Shown here: one piece after another, positions 1 through 6,420 of the stretch
Layout: every line of letters begins with the position of its first letter
How positions within the stretch are numbered: the first letter of the stretch is position 1
Assembly: GCA_030670715.1 (NCBI GenBank)
Contig: DAOVBC010000089.1
Location: forward strand, 1 to 8,045
Direction: 5' to 3'
DNA length: 8,045 bases
Origin: Deltaproteobacteria bacterium
GTDB lineage: Bacteria > Desulfobacterota > Desulfobacteria > Desulfobacterales > SG8-13
Made by a program: the position numbers and the translations under genes
Notes under the pieces: generated by a model
What the model saw: only the letters and a program-made list of their open reading frames with translations
The model's database searches: none
What the model was told of the DNA's origin: nothing

Positions 1-14
1 GTTTCGTAAAAAGT
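1..14 (+). repeat. Copy of the TCGTAAAAAG repeat-end motif
   Basis: GTTTCGTAAAAAGT is identical to 7868-7881, where it begins a palindromic repeat. Here the sequence after base 14 does not resemble that repeat, so this may be a lone or decayed element end. TCGTAAAAAG also occurs at 3873-3882. Confidence 0.45.
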
Positions 15-83
15 GTAACCAATGGCTAAGTAAAAAATTCTGTTTTATCTGACAAAAACCCTGATAATAAGATATCGATATAT

Positions 84-109
84 TGTTCATAAAATGATAG
101 TTATAGACA
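84..109. promoter_or_regulatory. Two imperfect DnaA-box-like 9-mers
   Basis: TGTTCATAA at 84-92 reads TTATGAACA on the minus strand, and TTATAGACA lies at 101-109. Each has one mismatch to TTATNCACA, and they sit 8 bp apart in opposite orientations. In such AT-rich DNA, single-mismatch hits are expected by chance, so this is a weak candidate supported mainly by its place just upstream of dnaN. Confidence 0.2.
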
Positions 110-228
110 ACTATTAAATTCCTGTTTGTATGTCGGGAAAACCTAACAGTTTTTTAAACCGTTATTCTTTATGTTGTAGTTCATTTATTTATTATTATAT
201 TAATTAGATATAGCACTTATTGTCATAA

Positions 229-257
229 TTGACACGCTTTACTTATTATTGTTTTAT
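229..257 (+). promoter_or_regulatory. Candidate sigma-70 promoter for dnaN-gyrB
   Basis: A perfect -35 hexamer TTGACA lies at 229-234. With a 17-bp spacer the -10 would be TTTTAT at 252-257 (4 of 6 matches to TATAAT). A better -10, TATTAT at 255-260, would need a 20-bp spacer. Transcription would start around 264, giving a leader of about 20 nt before the dnaN start at 285. Seen by eye only; the -35 is good and the -10 is ambiguous. Confidence 0.4.
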
Positions 258-272
258 TATATATATTTAATT

Positions 273-277
273 AAGGA
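273..277 (+). promoter_or_regulatory. Ribosome binding site deciding the dnaN start
   Basis: AAGGA ends 7 nt before the ATG at 285. An in-frame upstream ATG at 249 has no such site and would add a 12-residue extension (MFYYIYLIKDNT) absent from known clamps, whose N-terminus is typically MKF. The ATG at 285 is therefore preferred. Confidence 0.8.
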
Positions 278-284
278 TAATACG

Positions 285-1406
285 ATGAAGTTTACTGTAA
301 AAAAAAGCGATATTCTGAATGTGCTGTCGAAAGTTCAAGGGCTGGCAGGCAGGAAAAGCAACCTGGCAATCACAACAAATGTTCTTATCCAGACCAACGG
401 ATCCGGTATCGTAATTCGCGCCACCGATCTTGAAACCGGATTTGAAGGCATCTTCCCTGCTGCAGTGGAAAGCGAGGGCGCCATTGCGATAAATGCCAGA
501 AAACTATTTGAAATCGTTCGTGATTTTCCGAGCAATGAAATCCATGTTAATGAAATTGAAAATCACTGGATTGAAATTGGCAACGAAAATATTGAGTATC
601 ATCTTGTGGGAATGAATCCGGAGGACTTTCCTGAAATACCCAAATTTAAAGATATAGCATTTTTTGAGATGGATGCGATCGAACTGAATCGTATGATAGA
701 AAGAACCGTATATATCAGTGGTGCCTCGGATGACAAACGCGCCCATATCATCGGAATGTATCTGGAGACATTGCATCAGGAAAATCAAAAAATCTTCAGG
801 CTGGTTTCAACCGACGGCAGCCGTCTGGCCAAGGCGGATCGTCTGTTCGACAAAGATTTTGACCTGCCGAGCATTGAAGGTATTCTGATCCCTAAAAAAG
901 GGATGTATGAAGCCAGCAAGTTTATGGACCAGGGTGGAGCCGTTCTGGTCGGTATCAAGGATAATAATCTGGTCATCAAAAAGGAAGATGAAACTATTAT
1001 TATGCGGCTGCTTGAAGGAGAGTTTCCGGAATATGATGATATTATTTTAAAAAGTGACAGTTCCCATAAAATACCGCTTGACCGTCAGTTGTTTCTCATG
1101 ATGCTCAAAAGAATGTCCATCCTTTCCACGGAAGACTACCGGAGTGTTATTTTTAGTTTTGTAAACGATAAACTGATTATTACATCCACCAATCCGGATA
1201 TCGGCGAATCGAAAGAAGATATGGTTATTGAATTTAAGGGTGACTCTATAGAAGCTGCCTTTAATCCAAGGTACTTCATAGAAGCCCTGAATGTTATTGA
1301 AAGTGAAAAAGTGATCCTTGAAATCGTCAATGATGAAAAACCATGCAGACTGACAGGAGAAGAGGAACAAGGACTTTTAACCGTAATTATGCCGATGAGA
1401 ATATGA
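285..1406 (+). CDS. dnaN: DNA polymerase III subunit beta (sliding clamp)
   Basis: Encodes the ring-shaped beta clamp. As a dimer it encircles DNA and tethers the replicative polymerase, and it also binds other replication and repair proteins. The protein is 373 residues, against 366 in E. coli. It opens with MKFTVKKSDILNVLSKVQGL, like the E. coli N-terminus, followed by the domain 1 pattern ATDLETGFEG. It ends with VIMPMRI, matching the clamp C-terminus (VMPMRL in E. coli), which forms part of the partner-binding cleft. The length and ends fit the usual three-domain clamp fold. The start at 285 is set by AAGGA 7 nt upstream. The stop codon overlaps the gyrB start as ATGA, so the two genes are surely co-transcribed and probably translationally coupled. 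No truncation or odd feature is seen. Confidence 0.97.
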   Translation: MKFTVKKSDILNVLSKVQGLAGRKSNLAITTNVLIQTNGSGIVIRATDLETGFEGIFPAAVESEGAIAINARKLFEIVRDFPSNEIHVNEIENHWIEIGNENIEYHLVGMNPEDFPEIPKFKDIAFFEMDAIELNRMIERTVYISGASDDKRAHIIGMYLETLHQENQKIFRLVSTDGSRLAKADRLFDKDFDLPSIEGILIPKKGMYEASKFMDQGGAVLVGIKDNNLVIKKEDETIIMRLLEGEFPEYDDIILKSDSSHKIPLDRQLFLMMLKRMSILSTEDYRSVIFSFVNDKLIITSTNPDIGESKEDMVIEFKGDSIEAAFNPRYFIEALNVIESEKVILEIVNDEKPCRLTGEEEQGLLTVIMPMRI

Positions 1407-3856
1407 ACGAGACAAAAGACACCTATACGACATACAACGAAGACAATATTAAAATTCTGGAAGGCCTGGAGGCTGTTCGCAAAAGACCTTCCATGTACAT
1501 CGGAAACATAGATGTCGCCGGACTGCATCACCTGGTGTACGAAGTTGTGGACAACAGCATCGATGAGGCGATGGCTGGTTATTGCGACCGGATCAAGGTG
1601 ATTATTAACGCCGACAACAGCATCAGTGTTGTTGACAACGGAAGAGGTATTCCGGTTGGGATTCATAAAACCGAAAACGTACCGGCAGTTGAAGTGGTCA
1701 TGAGCAAACTGCATGCGGGCGGAAAATTCGACGATCACTCTTATAAAGTATCCGGCGGTCTCCACGGCGTCGGTGTATCCGTCGTGAACGCCCTGTCTTC
1801 CTTTCTGGAAATCGAAATTTATTCCGATGGCAGTACTTACTATCAGACTTACGAAAAGGGCATCAAAACCAGTGAGTTGAAAGTTACCGGTAAAACTCGA
1901 AAACGCGGCACAAAGATTCATTTTATTCCCGATGCTGAAATTTTTAAAACCACAGACTTCTCGTACGAAATCCTGGTGCGAAGATTGCGGGAGCTTGCCT
2001 TTTTAAATAAAGGGGTAAAAATTACGGTCCAGGATAAGCGCGCGGACAAGAAAGAGGAATTTTTTTACAAAGGTGGCCTGAAACAATTTGTTGAGTATCT
2101 GAACCGCAGACACACACCGCTTCATAAACCTGTTATTATCGAGGGAATTAAAAACGAAGTGCAAATTGATGTTGCCATTCAGTACAACAACACGTTTACT
2201 GAAAAAATAAAATCCTTTGCGAACAACATTCACACCACCGAAGGCGGATTTCATCTTATCGGGTTTAAAACCGCGCTGACTCGTTCCATTAATCAGTATG
2301 CATCCAACGGAAATTTGCCCAAGAATCTGCAGGCAAAAATAACCGGTGACGATGTTCGGGAGGGACTGACCGCGATTATCAGTGTCAAGATCAAATCGCC
2401 GCAGTTTGAAGGGCAAACCAAAACAAAGCTCGGCAATACGGAAGTAAAGGGCCTGGTGGAATCGATGGTCAATGAAAAGCTCACCACCTTTTTCGAGGAG
2501 AACCCGTCGGTTGCCAAAAAGATTATTGCCAAAGGGGTTGATGCCGCACGGGCCAGAGATGCGGCCAAGCGGGCCCGGGATATTGCCAGAAGCAAAGGTG
2601 CCCTTGTTGATGCAACCCTGCCGGGCAAGTTGGCCGACTGTCAGAGTTCTGATCCGGCAGAGCGTGAACTTTTTCTGGTGGAAGGTGATTCTGCCGGCGG
2701 CAGTGCCAAACAGGGCAGAGATCGCAAGTTCCAGGCCATTTTACCCTTAAAGGGGAAAATACTAAATGTTGAAAAAGCAAGGTTTGACAAGATACTGCGC
2801 AGTGAAGAAATAAAAAACATGATTACCGCTCTCGGAACCGGCGTTGGAAAAGAAGAGTATAATATCCATAAGATCAACTATCACAAGGTGATTATTATGA
2901 CCGACGCGGATGTCGACGGTTCCCACATACGGACCCTGCTTCTCACCTTTTTTTACCGCCAGATGCCCGAGTTGGTTGACAGGGGATATCTTTACATTGC
3001 ACAACCCCCCCTACTTAAAGTCGGTAAAGGCAAAAAAGCGGTTTATCTGAAAGACGAAACAGAATTCAGTGATTACATATTAAAACGGGTATGTGATAAT
3101 AAAGTGGTTCGTATCGATTCGAATCAGACCGAACTGAGCGAACACAAGCTGTATCTTTTTCTGGGTAATCTTTCCCAATATATTCTGGCCTTGGAAAAAC
3201 AGGAAAGGCGAGGTATAGATGCAGGCTTCATAGAACTGCTAATCAAAGAAGGGGTTGAAGACAAAAAGTTTCTGGAGGACCAGCAGAAAATGCTGCAACT
3301 CAAAGAAACCTTAATCGGCAAGGGATACAATGTTGGTGAAGTGACCTGGAATGAAGATCGCAAGGCCTACAATATGGTAGTGAACCTGGTTGCCACGGTG
3401 AAACGCAACGGTGATTTTGCAGAAGACAGCAGTAAAACGACAAAACCGGTTACCATCGGAAGGGGATTGATTTATTCCAAGGGCTATCAGGACCTGGTGG
3501 TGATCGGTAAAAAAATACTTAAATATGACCACCCGCCATTTACTGTAGCGGACAAAAACATAGAAAGCGATGTACAATCCAATAATATTGATACCAAGCG
3601 GGATTTACTGAATTATCTCGTAGATGAGGGAAAAAAAGGACTGTTGGTACAGCGTTATAAAGGTCTGGGAGAGATGAACCCTGACCAGCTGTGGGAGACC
3701 ACCATGAATCCGGAGAAACGAAATCTCTTTCAGGTTCATGTGGAAGATGTAGACGATACGGATGAGATCTTTACGATTCTGATGGGAGAGGAGGTCGAGC
3801 CGCGAAGAGAGTTTATTCAAAGAAATGCCCTGGAGGTCGGCATTCTCGACATATAA
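1403..3856 (+). CDS. gyrB: DNA gyrase subunit B
   Basis: ATPase subunit of DNA gyrase (A2B2), which introduces negative supercoils ahead of replication forks. The product is 817 residues (E. coli 804). The N-terminal GHKL ATPase shows RKRPSMYIG (26-34), YEVVDNSIDEA with the likely catalytic Glu47 and Mg-binding Asn51, VDNGRGIP (77-84) and GGLHGVGVSVVNALS (from 118). The transducer domain follows. The toprim domain has EGDSAGGSAKQGR starting at the metal-binding Glu427, and DADVDG with Asp501/503/505. Between toprim and the conserved QRYKGLGEMNPDQLW (from 750) lies the long insertion typical of Gram-negative GyrB, roughly residues 565-735. EGDSAGG...QRYKGLGEMN with this insertion favours GyrB over ParE. 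The start at 1403 overlaps the dnaN stop (ATGA). An in-frame ATG at 1343 would overlap dnaN by 64 bp and add residues unlike the family. No strong Shine-Dalgarno is seen, so coupling to dnaN is likely. Confidence 0.97.
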   Translation: MNETKDTYTTYNEDNIKILEGLEAVRKRPSMYIGNIDVAGLHHLVYEVVDNSIDEAMAGYCDRIKVIINADNSISVVDNGRGIPVGIHKTENVPAVEVVMSKLHAGGKFDDHSYKVSGGLHGVGVSVVNALSSFLEIEIYSDGSTYYQTYEKGIKTSELKVTGKTRKRGTKIHFIPDAEIFKTTDFSYEILVRRLRELAFLNKGVKITVQDKRADKKEEFFYKGGLKQFVEYLNRRHTPLHKPVIIEGIKNEVQIDVAIQYNNTFTEKIKSFANNIHTTEGGFHLIGFKTALTRSINQYASNGNLPKNLQAKITGDDVREGLTAIISVKIKSPQFEGQTKTKLGNTEVKGLVESMVNEKLTTFFEENPSVAKKIIAKGVDAARARDAAKRARDIARSKGALVDATLPGKLADCQSSDPAERELFLVEGDSAGGSAKQGRDRKFQAILPLKGKILNVEKARFDKILRSEEIKNMITALGTGVGKEEYNIHKINYHKVIIMTDADVDGSHIRTLLLTFFYRQMPELVDRGYLYIAQPPLLKVGKGKKAVYLKDETEFSDYILKRVCDNKVVRIDSNQTELSEHKLYLFLGNLSQYILALEKQERRGIDAGFIELLIKEGVEDKKFLEDQQKMLQLKETLIGKGYNVGEVTWNEDRKAYNMVVNLVATVKRNGDFAEDSSKTTKPVTIGRGLIYSKGYQDLVVIGKKILKYDHPPFTVADKNIESDVQSNNIDTKRDLLNYLVDEGKKGLLVQRYKGLGEMNPDQLWETTMNPEKRNLFQVHVEDVDDTDEIFTILMGEEVEPRREFIQRNALEVGILDI

Positions 3857-3888
3857 ATTGATTGTACCGGCCTCGTAAAAAGATCCTC

Positions 3889-3893
3889 TAAGG
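3889..3893 (+). promoter_or_regulatory. Ribosome binding site of the thymidylate synthase gene
   Basis: TAAGG lies 5 nt before the ATG at 3899. The 42-bp gap after gyrB shows no obvious promoter or terminator, so read-through from gyrB is likely. The gap also holds TCGTAAAAAG (3873-3882), a motif shared with both ends of the window. Confidence 0.6.
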
Positions 3894-3898
3894 TTTAT

Positions 3899-4690
3899 AT
3901 GAATATTCATAGAATTGAGGCAAGGGACCTGCCGGACCTCTGGTTTCAGGCGGTTCACGATATTCTTGATAACGGCCAGCGATTCACTATCAATCGCGGT
4001 AGCTACGCCGGACAAACCCGCCTCGAGTACGACTACTTCACCGGCCATATTCGATATCCGGCAACGCAGCCGCTTCTGCCCGATATACCGCCGTCCTGCG
4101 GCATACCGAATCCGGTTGAAGATGCTTATATCTACGGTGGTCCAGGATATGAGCGATCATATATCGAGTACCTGATGACCGGGCACAAAGAAGAAGGCGA
4201 ATCATACACCTATGGTGAGCGGTTGACCAGGGCGCCACTGGACGGTCATAAACTCACATGGTGGGATGCCGGCAACAGGGAAATTATTGATAAACGTGAA
4301 GTCGACGGTAAGGTTGTCTTTGAAGAGGACGGACAATTATATTTAAACCAGATCGAGTGGGTTATTGATACGTATAAAAAGTACGGATCGCGCAACAATC
4401 AAATGGTACTACAGGTTGCCCACCCCACCGACCTGACCCTGCTCGATCCCCCCTGTTTGCGATCCATCGATACGCGCATTCAGGACGAAACACTCCATTT
4501 CTTTGTCTATTTCCGCTCGTGGGATCTGTGGGGCGGCCTGCCGGCAAATCTGGCCGGTATTCAAAACCTGAAGGAATATATGGCCGGGGAAATCGGGGTA
4601 AAGGACGGAGAAATGTTAGTGGAAAGCAAAGGCCTGCACCTTTACGGTTATGCCGAAGATTTGGCAAAGTTGCGGTGTTTGAGAGAGTAA
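3899..4690 (+). CDS. thyA: Thymidylate synthase, ThyA superfamily, non-canonical (methanogen/delta type)
   Basis: Predicted to methylate dUMP to dTMP using methylene-tetrahydrofolate. The protein is 263 residues, but its N-terminal layout differs from E. coli ThyA. The C-terminal half aligns well by eye: PPC with nucleophile Cys186 (E. coli Cys146), then FRSWDLWGGLPANLAG with Arg206, Ser207, Asp209 and Asn217 (E. coli 166, 167, 169, 177), and GLHLYGY with His247 and Tyr249 (E. coli 207, 209). The spacings Cys-Arg (20), Cys-Asn (31) and Cys-His (61) equal those of E. coli. Upstream, YIEYLMTG carries a probable Glu90 (E. coli Glu58) and YTYGERL resembles the YGKQWR region. Asn217 favours dUMP, since dCMP hydroxymethylases carry Asp there. 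Leu187 and Phe205 replace E. coli His147 and Gln165. The architecture recalls the methanogen-type thymidylate synthases. The family call is confident from motifs; the subfamily is inference. Its position after gyrB suggests expression with replication genes. Confidence 0.82.
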   Translation: MNIHRIEARDLPDLWFQAVHDILDNGQRFTINRGSYAGQTRLEYDYFTGHIRYPATQPLLPDIPPSCGIPNPVEDAYIYGGPGYERSYIEYLMTGHKEEGESYTYGERLTRAPLDGHKLTWWDAGNREIIDKREVDGKVVFEEDGQLYLNQIEWVIDTYKKYGSRNNQMVLQVAHPTDLTLLDPPCLRSIDTRIQDETLHFFVYFRSWDLWGGLPANLAGIQNLKEYMAGEIGVKDGEMLVESKGLHLYGYAEDLAKLRCLRE

Positions 4691-4823
4691 GTCTATTTAA
4701 TACTCATTGATTAAATTTTAGGCTAAAGAGAAAAAAAGAAATGGTTAGTGGTCAGTAGTTTGTTGTTAGTTGAAAAAAATATTAACGCCGACAACCAACG
4801 ACTAACCACAAACAACTAACCCC
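4691..4823. other. Gap between convergent thymidylate synthase and asnS genes
   Basis: No gene is seen. The gap holds an A7 run (4731-4737) and a long imperfect inverted repeat built of heptamers (4743-4821), whose right arm ends 2 nt before the asnS stop codon. Confidence 0.8.
4743..4821. repeat. Inverted pair of degenerate heptamer repeats, possible asnS terminator
   Basis: The left arm (4743-4772) reads as tandem 7-mers GGTTAGT, GGTCAGT, AGTTTGT, TGTTAGT plus TG. The right arm (4792-4821) on the minus strand reads GGTTAGT, TGTTTGT, GGTTAGT, CGTTGGT plus TG. The two 30-nt arms can pair at 23 of 30 positions around a 19-nt spacer. On the minus strand the hairpin is followed by a T-rich stretch (complement of A7 at 4731-4737), so it could terminate asnS transcription. 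No comparable T-run follows on the plus strand. The repeat structure is directly visible; the terminator role is inference. Confidence 0.6.
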
Positions 4824-6206
4824 TTAAAAGTCAATGCTCTTCGGTGTTCTTGGAAAGGGTATGACGTCTCTGATGTTTGTAATGCCGGTGACCAGCATCA
4901 ACAGTCTTTCAAATCCAAGGCCAAAACCACTGTGCTCAACCGTTCCATAGCGGCGGGCATCAAGGTACCACCAGTAATCATCTTTGGGTAACCCCGTTTC
5001 ATCCATGCGGGCTTCCAGAACATCCAGACGTTCCTCGCGCTGACTTCCACCGATAATTTCTCCAATGCTCGGTACCAGAACGTCCATGGCCGCGACGGTT
5101 GTATTGTCATCGTTCAGTCGCATATAGAACGGTTTGATTTCCCTTGGATAATCGTAAATAATAACCGGCTTTTTAAAATGCCGTTCGGTGAGATAGCGCT
5201 CGTGTTCAGACTGCAGTTCCTTACCAAACGCGATGTCATATTCAAAAGTTCTCTTTGATTTGTTTAAAATATCCACCGCTTCAACATAAGGCAGCCGGAT
5301 AAATTCCGAAGAGGCGATATTGTCAAGCGTCGACATGAGTTGTTTGTCGACAAAGCGCGCAAAAAGTTCCAGATCTTCGGCGGATTCCTGCATGATGTAG
5401 GTTGAGAGATATTTTATCATTTCCTCGCCAAGGTCCATGTTGCCCTGAAGATCACAAAACGCCATTTCCGGTTCGACCATCCAGAATTCAGCAGCATGCC
5501 TGCGGGTGTTTGAATTTTCAGCACGAAACGTTGGTCCGAAGGTGTAAACATCTCCCAGGGACAGAGCGAACATTTCGGCTGCCAGTTGACCGGATACCGT
5601 TAAATTGGCTTCGGTGCCGAAAAAGTCATGGGTGAAGTCGGCTCCGCCCTCTTTTACAGGCACATTCAACAGATCAAATGTGGTTACCCGGAACAGTTCA
5701 CCGGCACCCTCGCAATCGGAACCGGTGATAATCGGTGAGTGGATGTATTTAAATCCCCTGTCTCTGAAAAATTTGTGAACAGCAAAGGCAAGTTCAGAGC
5801 GAATCCGGAACGCAGCACCGTATTTGTTGGTTCGTGGCCGCAAGTGAGCGATGGTTCTTAAAAATTCGTCGGTGTGACGTTTTTTCTGCAGCGGATAATT
5901 ATCGGGTGCCAGACTGATTATTTTTATCGTATCAGCTTGAATTTCCCACTTCTGGCCGCCGCCCCTGGATTCCACCATAGTTCCGGTAATGGCGACAGCC
6001 GATCCGGTTGACAGCTTTTTGATGTCCTTGGAGTTGCTCAGATGCTGATCCGCAATGACCTGCATGTTTTTCAAACAGGATCCGTCATTGACCTCGATAA
6101 ATGAAAAGCCTTTCGAATCTCTCCGGGTACGGACCCAGCCCTTTATCAGTACCCGGTCCACCGCTCTGCCGGTCTTTAACAGCTTTACAATCTTCGTTCG
6201 TTTCAT
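4824..6206 (-). CDS. asnS: Asparaginyl-tRNA synthetase
   Basis: Class IIb synthetase that activates asparagine with ATP and charges tRNA-Asn in the cytoplasm. The chosen product is 460 residues (E. coli 466). The N-terminal OB-fold anticodon-binding domain includes GWVRTRRDSKGFSFIEVNDG (23-42). In the catalytic core, SPIITGSDCEGAGELF (157-172) leads into motif 2, GPTFRAENSNTRRHAAEFW (224-242) followed by MVEPE. Motif 3 is GFGLGFERLLMLVTG (427-441). The end, NIRDVIPFPRTPKSIDF, closely matches AsnRS (E. coli ...RDVIPFPRTPRNASF) and separates it from AspRS and LysRS. The start at 6206 is preferred because AAGAAGG lies 8 nt upstream and MKRTKIVKLL fits the family N-terminus. An ATG at 6230 would add 8 residues but has no visible ribosome site. 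It is transcribed toward the thymidylate synthase gene and ends in the heptamer inverted repeat. Confidence 0.96.
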   Translation of the reverse strand: MKRTKIVKLLKTGRAVDRVLIKGWVRTRRDSKGFSFIEVNDGSCLKNMQVIADQHLSNSKDIKKLSTGSAVAITGTMVESRGGGQKWEIQADTIKIISLAPDNYPLQKKRHTDEFLRTIAHLRPRTNKYGAAFRIRSELAFAVHKFFRDRGFKYIHSPIITGSDCEGAGELFRVTTFDLLNVPVKEGGADFTHDFFGTEANLTVSGQLAAEMFALSLGDVYTFGPTFRAENSNTRRHAAEFWMVEPEMAFCDLQGNMDLGEEMIKYLSTYIMQESAEDLELFARFVDKQLMSTLDNIASSEFIRLPYVEAVDILNKSKRTFEYDIAFGKELQSEHERYLTERHFKKPVIIYDYPREIKPFYMRLNDDNTTVAAMDVLVPSIGEIIGGSQREERLDVLEARMDETGLPKDDYWWYLDARRYGTVEHSGFGLGFERLLMLVTGITNIRDVIPFPRTPKSIDF

Positions 6207-6214
6207 AGGAGATA

Positions 6215-6221
6215 CCTTCTT
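6215..6221 (-). promoter_or_regulatory. Ribosome binding site deciding the asnS start
   Basis: On the minus strand AAGAAGG lies 8 nt before the ATG at 6206. The region before the alternative ATG at 6230 (ACACCCTGACT on the minus strand) has no purine-rich site, so the shorter protein is preferred. Confidence 0.65.
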
Positions 6222-6286
6222 GTTTGTCATAGTCAGGGTGTAAACTCTTTGAATTTAATTTGTTACAAAATCTTTATTAACTAACC

Positions 6287-6368
6287 GGAGTATTGGAATA
6301 CTGGAGTGAGGGAGTAACGGGAATACAACAACTATCAAAAAACCAGTACTCCAATACTCCATTACTTC
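6287..6368. repeat. Inverted pair of degenerate octamer repeats upstream of asnS
   Basis: The plus strand has tandem 8-mers GGAGTATT (6287), GGAATACT (6295), GGAGTGAG (6303) and GGAGTAAC (6311), with GGGAATAC (6319) as a weaker fifth. On the minus strand, units GAAGTAAT (6361-6368), GGAGTATT (6353-6360) and GGAGTACT (6345-6352) run the opposite way. The 18-nt arms 6287-6304 and 6343-6360 are complementary at 17 of 18 positions around a 38-nt spacer, so a strong hairpin can form. It lies between the htrA-type gene and asnS, where it could affect termination or asnS leader RNA; that role is not established by the sequence. Confidence 0.65.
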
Positions 6369-6420
6369 TCATGAGTTGCAAATTTAGACGATGCTTGTCT
6401 CATGATATAATATTCAGAAG

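Larger units (their letters stand above)
1..284. other. AT-rich non-coding leader upstream of dnaN, possible origin-proximal region
   Basis: No credible gene lies here on either strand. The stretch is strongly AT-rich compared with the genes that follow. It contains a 10-bp palindrome ATATCGATAT (72-81) and two 9-mers that each differ by one base from the DnaA box consensus TTATNCACA (84-92 on the minus strand, 101-109 on the plus strand). It begins with GTTTCGTAAAAAGT, which recurs at 7868-7881. In many bacteria dnaN follows dnaA, and the dnaA-dnaN or pre-dnaA gap holds oriC. Calling this origin-proximal is inference from gene order and base composition, because dnaA is not in the window and no cluster of perfect boxes is seen. 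Confidence 0.45.
6207..6420. other. Gap between asnS and the htrA-type gene
   Basis: No gene is seen. It holds the octamer inverted repeat, and a direct repeat TCTCATGA at 6367-6374 and 6398-6405. No convincing promoter hexamers for asnS stand out by eye, though one is expected here or further upstream. Confidence 0.7.

Noticed and set aside
131..160. Hairpin AAAAC/GTTTT followed by T residues as a dnaA terminator
   Set aside because: The stem is only five AT-rich base pairs, which is too weak to claim in such AT-rich DNA.
249..284. Upstream in-frame ATG that would extend dnaN by 12 residues
   Set aside because: It has no ribosome site, overlaps the likely -10 region and adds residues not found in clamps; the ATG at 285 has AAGGA and the typical MKF start.
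1343..1402. Earlier in-frame ATG for gyrB
   Set aside because: It would overlap dnaN by 64 bases, and the extra residues are an out-of-frame reading of the dnaN C-terminus.
1136..1921. 261-codon open frame on the minus strand across the dnaN-gyrB junction
   Set aside because: It lies wholly antisense to two clearly conserved genes, and its translation shows no recognisable domain. It is a shadow of their codon usage.
3899..4690. dCMP hydroxymethylase or phage-type deoxypyrimidine modifier
   Set aside because: The substrate-selecting position is Asn217, as in dUMP-using thymidylate synthases, and the neighbours are chromosomal replication genes, not phage genes.
4824..6206. Aspartyl- or lysyl-tRNA synthetase
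   Set aside because: Overall length, the motif 2 region GPTFRAENSNTRRHAAEFW and the C-terminal RDVIPFPRTPKS are those of asparaginyl-tRNA synthetase.
4743..6368. CRISPR array suggested by repeated short units
   Set aside because: The units are 7-8 nt, contiguous and degenerate, with no unique spacers and no cas genes nearby.
6367..6405. TCTCATGA direct repeat as a possible operator or terminator after htrA
   Set aside because: It is only eight bases, the copies are 31 bp apart, and the flanks pair poorly. It is too short to support a function.
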